Of a DNA stretch of 64,000 bases, positions 18,979 to 28,333 are shown piece by piece. Every line of letters starts with the position of its first letter. Within the stretch, counting starts at the first letter, position 1. This stretch comes from an uncultured Halieaceae bacterium (lineage in GTDB: Bacteria > Pseudomonadota > Gammaproteobacteria > Pseudomonadales > Halieaceae). The notes beneath the pieces are model-generated. The model did not search any database and had not been told where the DNA came from. It saw nothing but the letters and a program-made list of their open reading frames with translations. Both the position numbers and the translations under genes were made by a program. The DNA lies in assembly GCA_913057135.1 (NCBI GenBank), contig CAJXNM010000009.1:1-64000 (forward strand). The letters run 5' to 3'.

Positions 18979-20208
18979 ATGAATCGATGGATGCAATGCT
19001 CTGGATTACTGACAATACTGTCGCTGATGGCATGTGGCGGTGATCGTCAGGGCCCGGTGTCAGCGGATGCTCACTCGGATTATCAAACGATCCTTATGAC
19101 CCAGTTGATCGATGCTCAGCCGGGGGATGTGATTGAGATTCCTGCCGGGAAGTTTGCCTTTGAACGGTCCCTGTCACTCACTGTCGATAATGTGACGGTG
19201 CGCGGCCAAGGCATGGATAAAACCGTGTTGTCCTTCGCAGGCCAGACATCCGGTGCGGAAGGACTTTTGGTGACCGCTAATGACTTCACCATCGAAGACC
19301 TAGCGATTGAAGACACCCGAGGCGATGCTCTGAAAATTAACGAAGGCGAGAATATTATTATCCGTCGCGTGCGCACCGAGTGGACCAAGGGTCCTGACAC
19401 AGATAATGGGGCTTACGGCATCTATCCGGTGCAAACCACGAATACCCTCATCGATGGCGTGGTTGCCATCGGGGCTTCTGATGCGGGTATTTATGTGGGA
19501 CAGTCACGCAACGTCATTGTGCGCAACAGCCGTGCAGAATTTAACGTCGCTGGCATTGAAATCGAAAATACGATTGATGCCGACGTATACGGCAATGTGG
19601 CTACCTACAATACGGGCGGTATTCTCGTCTTTAATATGCCCAACCTACCGCAGCCCGGCTATGGCACAAGGGTGTTTGACAACAAAGTATTGGCTAACAA
19701 CACCGATAACTTTGGACACGCAGGTACCCCTGTCGCCAGCGTGCCGGCCGGCTCTGGCGTTGTGATTAATTCAAACGACAAGGTTGAGATTTTTAACAAC
19801 GTGATTCGTGATCACGATACCGCCAATGTCATTATTTCCTCGGTGTTCTCGACGGGTTTTTCCGATATCGGCACCCAAGACAATTTTGACCCTTACCCCG
19901 AGACCATTTGGATCGCCGACAATAGCTTCGGTGAGGGGGGCGGTGATCCGGATAATCTGGAATTACAGGCGCTGCGTGTCATGATGTTTGGCCTCTCGGG
20001 TGAACTACCCGAGGTGCTTTGGGATGGTTTCGTTAATCAAGACTTGGTTGAGCAGGGTACGCTGCCCGCCCGTTACCGCATCTGTTTAGATAACGGTGAG
20101 GCCCAGCTACTCAATGTCGACGGCCCTAATGGCTACAGTGCGCCCCATATTGTCGAGGACACCGCTTGTCAGCATGAACGTTTGTCTGCCGTGAGTTTGC
20201 CGTTCTAA
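18979..20208 (+). CDS. Parallel beta-helix lipoprotein
   Basis: 409-residue exported lipoprotein (lipobox LMAC, Cys19) with an N-terminal cap and right-handed beta-helix repeats of about 22-25 residues: NVTVRGQG, NDFTIEDLAIED, ENIIIRRVRTEW, NTLIDGVVAIG, RNVIVRNSRAEFN and so on. It fits the family of beta-helix proteins that sit beside SO_2930-type diheme cytochromes, and the next gene is one. GGGGAGA precedes ATG 18979. The ligand is unknown; related folds bind or cut polysaccharides. Confidence 0.82.
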   Translation: MNRWMQCSGLLTILSLMACGGDRQGPVSADAHSDYQTILMTQLIDAQPGDVIEIPAGKFAFERSLSLTVDNVTVRGQGMDKTVLSFAGQTSGAEGLLVTANDFTIEDLAIEDTRGDALKINEGENIIIRRVRTEWTKGPDTDNGAYGIYPVQTTNTLIDGVVAIGASDAGIYVGQSRNVIVRNSRAEFNVAGIEIENTIDADVYGNVATYNTGGILVFNMPNLPQPGYGTRVFDNKVLANNTDNFGHAGTPVASVPAGSGVVINSNDKVEIFNNVIRDHDTANVIISSVFSTGFSDIGTQDNFDPYPETIWIADNSFGEGGGDPDNLELQALRVMMFGLSGELPEVLWDGFVNQDLVEQGTLPARYRICLDNGEAQLLNVDGPNGYSAPHIVEDTACQHERLSAVSLPF

Positions 20209-21419
20209 TGCCTGTAGCTCTCTTCATTTTGCTCGTTTTTCTGGGTGGGTGTGGTAATCAAACAGCGCCGGTTTATCACTCGGAAGGACGCCCGAGTGCG
20301 TTGTCTGACTGGGGCTTGCTATACCGCGATGGGGATCAATTGCATCTCGGCACGGGGGTGCAGTCTTACACGTTGAATTCGGCACTATTCAGTGACCACG
20401 CGGGAAAGTTACGCACCCTGTGGATGCCAAGTGGCCAGTCAGCCACTTACTCGCCAACCGATACCTTCGATTTTCCTGTTGGTACGGTGATCAGCAAAAC
20501 CTTCTACTACCCCCTTGATGCAGAGGGACATGTTCTGCGGGGTGACAACCCCGGGGCAAGCACCGCCGCCATGACAAGTCTTGATCTTGATCAAGTACGC
20601 CTTGTTGAAACCCGGCTATTGGTGCTTCGGGAAGGGGGATGGGTGGCGCTACCCTATGTCTGGAATGAGGACCAGCAGGATGCGCGGCTTGTTCGAACAG
20701 GTTACTCAGAGGCGTTTACCCTCGCCGAGCCTGACGGCCGACGGCGAAAGGTGGATTATTTAGTCCCTAACGTTAATCAATGCGCGGGTTGTCACGCGGT
20801 TAACAACACGACTCGGAAATTGCAGCCCATAGGGCCGACCGCACGTCAGCTTAACCGAGACCTTGTCTATCAAGGGGGCTCTCGCGAGGGCAACCCCCAT
20901 GAAGGCAACGTGACAAAATCAACGCGTAATCAACTGAAGCACTTAGCTGAGGCGGGATACCTGAAGGGGCTGCCTGCCGTTGATGACATACCTCGAGCCG
21001 CGGCTTGGCATGACACACGTGAACCACTCGAGGCTCGCGCTCGCGCTTACCTCGACATCAACTGTGCCCACTGTCATAACCCCGTGGGCCCTGCGGATAC
21101 TTCGGGCTTACATTTACACGCATCGGCCACCTCGGGGCCTAACTTGGGCATTTGCAAACCACCTATTGCCGCGGGCCCGGGCTCGGGTGGTCACCGTTTC
21201 GGTATTTTGCCCGGTATGCCGGATGCATCGATCCTGACCTATCGCATGGCATCGCGGCAGGCAGACGTGATGATGCCCGAACTCGGGCGCTCGCTGGTGC
21301 ACGAGGAGGGTGTGGCGCTGATTGGCGATTGGATTGCTGGCTTACCCGGCGATTGCGGCGTCATTGAATCGAGTACCCTCAATCCTCGTCGGGTCGGTGC
21401 CGTGACCACGGGGCAGTAA
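20208..21419 (+). CDS. SO_2930-family diheme c-type cytochrome lipoprotein
   Basis: 403-residue exported protein, probable lipoprotein (Cys15 in LGGC). Two heme c attachment sites are visible, CAGCH (192-196) and CAHCH (286-290). The N-terminal region with SDWGLLY, NSALFSDHAGKLRTLWMP and FPVGTVISKTFYYP is characteristic of the SO_2930/HNE_0200 family. The start overlaps the beta-helix gene stop (TAATG). Role in electron transfer is inferred; the partner and substrate are unknown. Confidence 0.88.
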   Translation: MPVALFILLVFLGGCGNQTAPVYHSEGRPSALSDWGLLYRDGDQLHLGTGVQSYTLNSALFSDHAGKLRTLWMPSGQSATYSPTDTFDFPVGTVISKTFYYPLDAEGHVLRGDNPGASTAAMTSLDLDQVRLVETRLLVLREGGWVALPYVWNEDQQDARLVRTGYSEAFTLAEPDGRRRKVDYLVPNVNQCAGCHAVNNTTRKLQPIGPTARQLNRDLVYQGGSREGNPHEGNVTKSTRNQLKHLAEAGYLKGLPAVDDIPRAAAWHDTREPLEARARAYLDINCAHCHNPVGPADTSGLHLHASATSGPNLGICKPPIAAGPGSGGHRFGILPGMPDASILTYRMASRQADVMMPELGRSLVHEEGVALIGDWIAGLPGDCGVIESSTLNPRRVGAVTTGQ

Positions 21420-21429
21420 AGCCCGATAT

Positions 21430-22554
21430 CTAGGCCTGCTGTGCGCTAGGCTGTTGTCGGATCGTCACCTGTATATCGTAGCTTGTTTCTCGCCGAACCA
21501 CGTCTATCTCGCCACCCGCTTGTGCGAGTACCTGTCGATTCAGCTCACTCTCGATATCCGTGCCATCGAGTGGGTTGTCAAAGCTCGCGGGCAAGTTGAC
21601 GCTGAGTACCAGTGAGCGATCAGTTTCAGAATACTCTGCCCGAAGCTCGAATTGTTTCAAGCTTTCAAGCCCCGGTAATAGCAGAGCAATCAACTCTTCG
21701 GTTGCCAAATCGAGCCGGAGTGCCACATCCCGTGTGATGAGGTGTTTCTCGCAGAATCCCTCGAGACCACCATGTATGGCAAAGATATCGACGTCGGGGC
21801 TATCGATGCTTACTACATGGGAGCGCACCCTTTGAATAAAGGCGCGGGTCAGGGGACTCTGCGGATGATCAAATACTTGATCGGGTGGACCCTGCTCGTG
21901 AATGCGGCCCTCGTGCATAAAAAAGATTCGGCTCGAGGCGTCGCGCGCAAACTCCATCTCATGGGTCACCATGAGCATGGTCAGGCCTTGCCGCGCCAAG
22001 TTGCGGATGACTGCGAGGACCTCACTCACCATGGTTGGGTCGAGGGCTGAGGTAGGCTCGTCGAGCAGGATGACGTCCGGGTCCATCGCCACGCAGCGGG
22101 CAATAGCGACCCGCTGCTTTTGACCCCCCGATAATTCACTGGGCAAATGATTAGCTCGTTCGGCAAGACCCACGGTATGCAGCAGTTCTAGGGCTTTTTT
22201 GCGGGCTTCGGATTCACTTTTGCCCAAGAGTTGCAACGGGCCAATGGTTAGATTTTCCAAGACCGTCAGGTGATCAAATAAATTAAACGACTGGAACACC
22301 ATGTTCATCCGTTGGCGGATGCGTGGTGCGTCGGCCCCGGGTGCTGTGATTTCCTCACCCTCAATGACAATGCGCCCACTGGTCGGTTGCTCAAGCAGGT
22401 TCAAGCAGCGCAGCATCGTGCTTTTGCCACAGCCCGAGGGCCCGATAATCGAAATCACCTCGCCTTTTCTGATGTCTGCATCGACACCGTTGAGTACCCG
22501 AAGGTCGCCAAATTGTTTGTGCAAATCTTCAATGCGAATCATGGCGTCGGTCAT
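21430..22554 (-). CDS. Polar amino acid ABC transporter ATPase with an extra C-terminal domain
   Basis: 374 residues. The first 245 are a normal GlnQ/HisP-type ATPase: Walker A GPSGCGKST (38-46), Q-loop VFQSFNLF, signature LSGGQKQR (141-148), Walker B VILLDEPTSALD, H-loop MVTHEM. GlnQ proteins end there; this one continues about 125 residues. The added region has helix VALRLDLATEELIALLL (277-293), then a strand-rich part ending GEIDVVRRE. Its pattern recalls the RsbW/HATPase_c_2 fold but the Asn of the N-box and the DxGxG motif are absent. The gene overlaps the upstream permease (ATGA), and the operon begins with a STAS gene, which supports the comparison. Confidence 0.88.
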   Translation of the reverse strand: MTDAMIRIEDLHKQFGDLRVLNGVDADIRKGEVISIIGPSGCGKSTMLRCLNLLEQPTSGRIVIEGEEITAPGADAPRIRQRMNMVFQSFNLFDHLTVLENLTIGPLQLLGKSESEARKKALELLHTVGLAERANHLPSELSGGQKQRVAIARCVAMDPDVILLDEPTSALDPTMVSEVLAVIRNLARQGLTMLMVTHEMEFARDASSRIFFMHEGRIHEQGPPDQVFDHPQSPLTRAFIQRVRSHVVSIDSPDVDIFAIHGGLEGFCEKHLITRDVALRLDLATEELIALLLPGLESLKQFELRAEYSETDRSLVLSVNLPASFDNPLDGTDIESELNRQVLAQAGGEIDVVRRETSYDIQVTIRQQPSAQQA

Positions 22555-24152
22555 GGGGTTAACCTCGCGCGTCGTCGCTCAGGATCGGTTCGGCGTTCGA
22601 TGTAGGTCAACCCTTGCCCCAGTAACCAAATGAGCAACAGGTAGATGAGGGTGACCATGATTAACGGGAAGAATGCATCAAAGGTGCGGGAGCGAATAAT
22701 GTCGCCAACCTTGGTGAGATCTTGAACAGCGACGTAACCGACGATCGAGGTGTTTTTTACCATCGAGATAAACTCACCCCGATAGACCGGCAGAATCCGT
22801 TGAATGAGCTGTGGCAGAATGATGTGCCGGAAGCTCCCTAACTGGGTAAATCCTAGTGAAACGGCAGCCTCGGTTTGACCGCGATCGATGCTCAGCAAAC
22901 CTGCGCGAAAAATTTCTGCGCTGTACGCAGCGAACATCAGGCCGAAGGAAAAGATAGCCACCGCCACGGGGTTGACGTTAACTGAGCCGAAGACAACATA
23001 GAAAATCAGCATGAGGAGCACAACTGCCGGCACCCCACGGAGTATCTCAATAAAGATGCGTGCAGGTACGTGAAGAATGGCCAGTGACGACATGCGCATG
23101 GCGGCCATTGCGACGCCAAATGCGGTGCCCAATATGCACGATCCTAAAGCGATGATGACGGTAACCCAAAGCCCGTTGAAAATAAGTTTGTAACGGTCTT
23201 CGCGGATAATGTTGCGATAGAAGCTGTCTTTAAGAGAAGCAAAGATACCGATGGGTTCTTGCGCCGTCTTGCTATTGTTCGCGCCAGACAAACGGGATTT
23301 TAGGACGAAAAAATAATTGCCTTCCTGTCGATAAGGGTTGGAAAACCCAATACTTTCCTCCCGCTCGGGGGTGATGAACATATCGGAGATGATGACATCA
23401 ATCTTGCCACTGATCAGCGACGGGATAAGGGCGCCCCAGTCGACGGTGACAAACTCGGGGCGGTGACCGATCGATTGGGCGAAGCGCATAGCGATCTCGA
23501 TCTCGCTGCCCACCAGCAAATTGTCGACATAGGTGACATTGGGTAAACCCATGATCGAGTTACCGACCTTCAAAACCGGTGCGTCGGTGTCAAAGGCGAT
23601 AGTGGGAAGGGTGGTGCGCCCTTCTTTTCGCCAGCGCCGCTCTATGTCTTCCAGTGTTCCGTCAGCCTTGGCTTGCGCCAGAAATTTGTTGAATTGACCC
23701 CTAAGTGAAGTACTGTCTTTTCGAAATCCCGCACCTGATGGGGAGTCGAATAAGGACTCACCAAACGCCGTGACCCTGGGCTGTTCCGCCATTAGTGCGC
23801 GAAGACTGGCGCCATCGGCCATGCCGGCATCGAGTTTATTGGCGACGAGCGCAGTAATCAGATCGGCTTGAGAATTGAAGCGTAAAACCGTTGCATCGGG
23901 GAAATTTTTATCAGCGTAAACATCGTAGGCTGATCCCTGTGTCACACCAATGCGCATTTGCTTGAGCTGCTCGACGGAGCTGATGACGTCCTGTGCTGTA
24001 GCGGACAGGCTAATGCAGCACATAAACAACAAGGCCATCGAAGCACTAATAGGCCAACACCTATTGCTGCCAGGCGCTGGCGGATCGATTGTGGGATGCA
24101 GAGGAAGACGCTGATCGTGAACTCGGCGCAGTGCCAATCGTCGACGCTTCAT
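22551..24152 (-). CDS. Fused periplasmic-binding protein and amino acid ABC permease
   Basis: 533 residues joining two normally separate subunits. After a signal region (about 35-55, ALLFMCCISLSATAQ) come SBP_bac_3-type lobes to about residue 290 (MRIGVTQGSAYDVYADKNFP; WGALIPSLISGKIDVIISDM; FSNPYRQEGNYFFV), then a HisM/GlnP permease domain (about 310-525) with GLWVTVIIALGSCILG, EILRGVPAVVLLM and a coupling loop EAAVSLGFTQLGSFRHIILPQ. The binding lobe appears twice as partial units (about 60-180 and 190-290). ATG 24152 overlaps the STAS stop (TAATG); an internal ATG at 24038 would start nearer the signal peptide but has no ribosome-binding site. Confidence 0.88.
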   Translation of the reverse strand: MKRRRLALRRVHDQRLPLHPTIDPPAPGSNRCWPISASMALLFMCCISLSATAQDVISSVEQLKQMRIGVTQGSAYDVYADKNFPDATVLRFNSQADLITALVANKLDAGMADGASLRALMAEQPRVTAFGESLFDSPSGAGFRKDSTSLRGQFNKFLAQAKADGTLEDIERRWRKEGRTTLPTIAFDTDAPVLKVGNSIMGLPNVTYVDNLLVGSEIEIAMRFAQSIGHRPEFVTVDWGALIPSLISGKIDVIISDMFITPEREESIGFSNPYRQEGNYFFVLKSRLSGANNSKTAQEPIGIFASLKDSFYRNIIREDRYKLIFNGLWVTVIIALGSCILGTAFGVAMAAMRMSSLAILHVPARIFIEILRGVPAVVLLMLIFYVVFGSVNVNPVAVAIFSFGLMFAAYSAEIFRAGLLSIDRGQTEAAVSLGFTQLGSFRHIILPQLIQRILPVYRGEFISMVKNTSIVGYVAVQDLTKVGDIIRSRTFDAFFPLIMVTLIYLLLIWLLGQGLTYIERRTDPERRRARLTP

Positions 24153-24502
24153 TAGGCATCCTTAACCGTGATCAGCGCACTCTCCAAATCACTGCAGATG
24201 GGCATGATGTTGCCAAAGCCACTAATGTCAAAGACGTCTTTTACCAGTGGTGAAAGGTTGCAGACGGTGAAGCCCATGGCGTTCTTGTTGGCAAGCTTGG
24301 CGCCCACAAGAAACACTCTTAGACCGGCTGATGAGATGTATTCAAGCTGGCTGCAATTCACCACGATAGCGCGGGTATGACCCTCGGTCTGCTCGAATAA
24401 AGGCTCTATGGCACTCTGAAAGCTTTTGGCGTTACCAAAATCGAGTCGGCCCTCGGCATGGACAATGGTGATTTCATCGCGATGTTCGGTTGTTATATTC
24501 AC
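24152..24502 (-). CDS. STAS-domain protein, anti-sigma antagonist type
   Basis: 116-residue cytoplasmic STAS domain. AEGRLDFGNAKSFQSAIEP, VVNCSQLEYISSAGLRVFL and NLSPLVKDVFDISGF follow the SpoIIAA/RsbV order; the phosphorylatable serine would be in YISSAGL. GTG 24502 is chosen because GGGAGGAA lies 8 bases upstream; a longer frame to 24613 reads through a hydrophobic but non-conserved stretch. It heads the operon with the ABC transporter genes. Confidence 0.88.
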   Translation of the reverse strand: MNITTEHRDEITIVHAEGRLDFGNAKSFQSAIEPLFEQTEGHTRAIVVNCSQLEYISSAGLRVFLVGAKLANKNAMGFTVCNLSPLVKDVFDISGFGNIMPICSDLESALITVKDA

Positions 24503-24742
24503 GCGGGTAGTTCCTCCCGTTCCATTGGTGTCACGGACGATGATTAAAAAACCCCCGACCACAGAGAGGATATAGCCTACTAAGGGGAATGATTCAATGC
24601 GGCGAACGTTCAATGATTTGGCGAATCAATGAACGTAGATGCTTTCCTACCAGCGGTGCCAGCGCTCACAATGGCAATGTGTGACAACTACTGGCACAGT
24701 GTTGTGGCCAAGCAGTCTGTTTAACCAAAGAGCGGAGTTTTC

Positions 24743-26422
24743 ATGGGTCTTGATGCTAGGTGTTGGCGATGGTTAACCCTGTTGTTGCTGTGCCTTCAGG
24801 TGGTACCTACCCACAGTCAAGAAGGGCAGCACAGTGAGCGTATTCTTGTTGTTGACGGCCAGTGGCGTGACACGGGCGCATTGAGTCTCAGTTGGCAGTC
24901 TAAAAATGCCCTAAGGTCCGGTACCGTTGATGTTCATCGGCGTTTGTTAGGTGAGCGCGGCGGTGCAAGCTGGTGGCCATTGGCTGAGGGTATCCGGCAT
25001 CGGCGCGTCTATGTAGACGAGACGGTGAAGCCCGGTAAAGCCTATGAATATCGCATCACCCGCACCGACGGAGATGATGTTCAGGTTGGTTACTGGTTGG
25101 CGGGCAGAGAGGTCGACGCACCCGAGGGGCGCGGTGTTGTGTTTCTAGTGGTCGATAGCACCCTTGAGTCAGCACTGACTCCCGAATTGCAGCGGTTCGT
25201 GGATGATCTTGTGGGTGATGGCTGGCATGTCCTGCGACGGAGCGTGCCTAGGCACAACGGAACCGATTTGGTGTCCAACATGACCCATGCCAGTCAGCTC
25301 CGTGATTGGCTCGCCCTTGAAGCTGACAAAGCCGGTACCGCGACCCGTGCACTCATTTTAGTGGGCCATGTGCCCATTGTGATGACGGGGCAGGTGAGAC
25401 CCGACGGTCACAACCCCCAACCCCATGAAAGTGACCTTTATTATGCGGATTTGGGGCAGCGCTGGGCTCAAAATGCAAAGGGTGAACTGCTGCAAAATCG
25501 CTTGCCCGATTTGCGCATTGATATGCATGTCGGTCGTATTGATTTCGCGCCCCTTGCTGCGGGCGATCCCGAAGTTGAGCTTGCGCACTTGAAGCATTAC
25601 TTCGAGAAAAACCACCGATGGCGCCATGGTGAGTTGGGGGATTTACGCAACGCCTACGGTCAAAGTGGTCATTTATCGGTGGAGATCACCATGCTCAATA
25701 ACATCGTGGGGCCTGATCAGGTGAGCGATGGCGGTCACCACGATACTGGTGTCACACAGCCGTATCTGTGGGGTGTTGATTTTGGGCATTGGAAGGGTAG
25801 TGAATACCCCGGCGCCGGTATTAAGCCTGTGTTCGCGATTAACTTTGGCAGTGGCAAGCAGCATTTCGCGAAGCCAGGCAACCCCATGACTCAATTATTG
25901 GCGCAGGAAGGCTATACCCTTGCGGTGGGGTGGGGAGCTAGGCCCGCTTGGTGGCTACAACGCATGGCATTGGGGGGCTCCATCGGTGATGTTCACTTTG
26001 CGACGGTGAACAATGGCCCCTGGTACTTTGGCGACTACCAAGACGCCGTAGACTATTACCCGATGGGTAACTACTTGTGGCGGGCGCCGGTATGGGTGAA
26101 TTTACTCGGTGATCCAACATTGCGTGCTTTTCCACTCACTCCCCCCGCAGGTCTCAGCGGCGAGATAGACAGTGGAACTGCCATACTGCGTTGGCGAACT
26201 GCCGACGCGGCTGACGTGCTCGGGTATCAAGTATTGCGGTTAAACACAGAAACAGACAGGTTTGAACCGATCAGTGGGCTACTCGAGGACAGCCATTTTG
26301 AGGATACCGCCTGGCGCCCGGGGTATCGCTATATGGTTCGTAGCTACGGCCTGAAACAGGTGTATGCCGGGTCATTTTATACGTGGTCGCAGGGGGGCTT
26401 TATCGTGCCCAGTAGTTTGTGA
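24743..26422 (+). CDS. Exported protein with a gingipain-like alpha/beta region and FN3-like ends
   Basis: 559 residues with a signal peptide (about 1-25). The N-terminal 110 residues and the last 90 look like fibronectin III-type beta sandwiches (GTVDVHRRL...GKAYEYRITRTDGD; ILRWRTADAADVLGYQVLRLN...PGYRYMVRSYG). The middle has VVFLVVDSTLESALTPELQRFVDDL, ALILVGHVPIVMTGQ, SDLYYADLG and DMHVGRIDF, an order seen in C25 (gingipain) relatives. I see no clear catalytic His-Gly...Cys pair, so activity is not claimed. It stands alone between the STAS operon and the Rieske genes. Confidence 0.55.
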   Translation: MGLDARCWRWLTLLLLCLQVVPTHSQEGQHSERILVVDGQWRDTGALSLSWQSKNALRSGTVDVHRRLLGERGGASWWPLAEGIRHRRVYVDETVKPGKAYEYRITRTDGDDVQVGYWLAGREVDAPEGRGVVFLVVDSTLESALTPELQRFVDDLVGDGWHVLRRSVPRHNGTDLVSNMTHASQLRDWLALEADKAGTATRALILVGHVPIVMTGQVRPDGHNPQPHESDLYYADLGQRWAQNAKGELLQNRLPDLRIDMHVGRIDFAPLAAGDPEVELAHLKHYFEKNHRWRHGELGDLRNAYGQSGHLSVEITMLNNIVGPDQVSDGGHHDTGVTQPYLWGVDFGHWKGSEYPGAGIKPVFAINFGSGKQHFAKPGNPMTQLLAQEGYTLAVGWGARPAWWLQRMALGGSIGDVHFATVNNGPWYFGDYQDAVDYYPMGNYLWRAPVWVNLLGDPTLRAFPLTPPAGLSGEIDSGTAILRWRTADAADVLGYQVLRLNTETDRFEPISGLLEDSHFEDTAWRPGYRYMVRSYGLKQVYAGSFYTWSQGGFIVPSSL

Positions 26423-26440
26423 GACAACACAGGACAATGA

Positions 26441-26920
26441 CTACAGATAGATAATAAGAGAGCACTGCGGCGCTTCCGGGTTGATCAGATCAACCCGTTT
26501 TTGTCGGATCTTGAATTCATCTTCAGAGGAATCGGGTACCAGTATATGAGTTCCCCGGTAGGCGTATACCCGTTGCTCGTCACGATACCAAACGACGACA
26601 TGTTGATTGGAAGTAACGCAGATATCCCCGTTTGCGCTTTGATGTCCGACACGGATATTGCCTATCAGGTGGGAGCAACGAATTGACCAATCCTTCGACG
26701 ATGCGCGTGGATGTACAAAATTCCGCCGACGGATTTCCATCATGACCCGGTCGTCATACACGTGTGAGATATGATTCAAAGGATCGCTCTGGTTTTCTGC
26801 TGCGGGCATCCAGTAGTGGCCATCCTCTGTAAACAGTGTCACCCACTGATCGAGATTGGGTTGATCGAGCAGGCCGGCTTCTTGGTAGAGAAAATTTTCA
26901 ATTCGATGCTCGTTTTTCAT
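26441..26920 (-). CDS. Aromatic-ring-hydroxylating dioxygenase, beta subunit
   Basis: 159-residue small subunit of a Rieske oxygenase, SnoaL/NTF2-like fold. EAGLLDQPNLDQWVTLFTED, YWMPAAEN, ISHVYDDRVMMEIRRRN and a C-terminal RQKRVDL are typical. It has no catalytic centre; it holds the alpha subunits together. ATG 26920 overlaps the alpha stop (ATGA); an upstream frame to 26977 lies inside the alpha gene. It is the last gene of the operon; no ferredoxin or reductase gene follows. Confidence 0.9.
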   Translation of the reverse strand: MKNEHRIENFLYQEAGLLDQPNLDQWVTLFTEDGHYWMPAAENQSDPLNHISHVYDDRVMMEIRRRNFVHPRASSKDWSIRCSHLIGNIRVGHQSANGDICVTSNQHVVVWYRDEQRVYAYRGTHILVPDSSEDEFKIRQKRVDLINPEAPQCSLIIYL

Positions 26921-28260
26921 TGGGCAACTCCCGAGACCTTTGCCTCGAAAATAGACCCCTCCATGTAGGCTTTCCATGCGCCGTATTGCGTGCGCATATC
27001 AAGATCTGAAGTTCCCCCGCCCACGATGCGGTCTTCAAGTACTTTGTCTCTTCCATACTGTCGGTGGAACTCCACCCATTCGTTAGATGGAGAGGCAAGA
27101 CCCTCTTGGGTTCGCCGGTAGACCTCAAGGTCATCAGGTCCGACCATACCCATTGCCGAGTTAATGAGTCGCGAATACAGAAGAGTCCGCTGTAGCATGG
27201 ACTCTGGGGCGCCTTTCAAGCGAAAGGACCACGTTTCAACGATGAATTTATTAACGCTAATAGGTCTTATAACACGAATATTTTGTACGGCGCACTTAAT
27301 GGTGAGTGACGGGTAGAACAATACGTTGTGGGTGTTGAAGGCATAAATCTCTCTTGTCCGTGCCTCCCCATAAGCTGCGACCATTGCCGCGTGGTACTCG
27401 GGATCCACCGAGTAATCCGCGTGAATACTGGTCTTTCCGCCGTCATAGTGGTGGCCGAAGGGAAAGCCCGTGATACCGCTGTCCTCAAATTTTTCATAGC
27501 TAGCGCCAAAGGGGGGAATGATCTCCGCTTCTCGACGCTGTTCAACGGCCTCTGGCGGCAACGTGGCTATGTAATCCTGGGCTGCTTTAACAACTGATTC
27601 ATGGGTAACCATGGGATGCATGGTGTCATTGAGGTTCTCGAGAATGAATTTCCAGTTGCAGGCGTGCTCATACCTGAGTACCCCACCCGCGACCTCTACT
27701 TCACCCTCGGGTGCTCGGTCGCACAAGTTATCGAAGCAGTCCTTTGCGCCACCCATCCAGGTGACGAGATTGGGTGCGGAGGCAGAGAGTGTGGCAAATA
27801 CAAAGCCACGGTAGCTGTCAACCTGTGCCAGAGGTTGCATACTGTAACAGGGAGCCTTGGAGTCGAAGCCGGTATTGTCGTAGCCGGTCTCGTTAGGGAC
27901 TTTCAGCAAACTGCCGTCAAAGCGGTAACTCCAGCCATGATAGGCACAGCGCAGTGCACCGCGGACATTGCCAGAGCGTTGCTCAACCACCTTGGCGCCC
28001 TTGTGGCCACAGCGATTGTGTAAAACGTGCACACTACCCTCTTTGTCACGGATCATGACCACAGGGATATTATGATTGATATGGGTGGTGAAGAAGTCAC
28101 CGGGATTTGGGATTTGTGATTCGTGGCCAATGAAGATCCAAGCTTGCCCCCAGATACGCGTCATCTCTAGTTCAAAAATTGCAGGATCGGTATAGATACT
28201 GCGATGGGCCTTGGTTGCCGTTACTAAGGCATCGAGATTACGGTCAGGTATCGGTGTCAT
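26917..28260 (-). CDS. Rieske aromatic-ring-hydroxylating dioxygenase, alpha subunit
   Basis: 447-residue catalytic subunit. The Rieske cluster ligands are Cys84 and His86 in NRCGHKGAK and Cys105 and His108 in CAYHGW. The mononuclear iron site has His215 and His220 in NDTMHPMVTH, with Asp212 as the bridge to the neighbouring Rieske domain; the third ligand is probably an Asp in GPDDLEVY. GAGGAG precedes ATG 28260. The product would be a cis-dihydrodiol or a hydroxylated aromatic; the adjoining SDR fits dihydrodiol oxidation. The substrate is unknown. Electron carriers must be encoded elsewhere. Confidence 0.92.
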   Translation of the reverse strand: MTPIPDRNLDALVTATKAHRSIYTDPAIFELEMTRIWGQAWIFIGHESQIPNPGDFFTTHINHNIPVVMIRDKEGSVHVLHNRCGHKGAKVVEQRSGNVRGALRCAYHGWSYRFDGSLLKVPNETGYDNTGFDSKAPCYSMQPLAQVDSYRGFVFATLSASAPNLVTWMGGAKDCFDNLCDRAPEGEVEVAGGVLRYEHACNWKFILENLNDTMHPMVTHESVVKAAQDYIATLPPEAVEQRREAEIIPPFGASYEKFEDSGITGFPFGHHYDGGKTSIHADYSVDPEYHAAMVAAYGEARTREIYAFNTHNVLFYPSLTIKCAVQNIRVIRPISVNKFIVETWSFRLKGAPESMLQRTLLYSRLINSAMGMVGPDDLEVYRRTQEGLASPSNEWVEFHRQYGRDKVLEDRIVGGGTSDLDMRTQYGAWKAYMEGSIFEAKVSGVAQ

Positions 28261-28333
28261 ACCGGCTCCTCGCTTGAAGGCACAATCGAAAACGGTGTTG
28301 CCACCGGCGTACTGGATTGTCTGCGGGTTCCCA

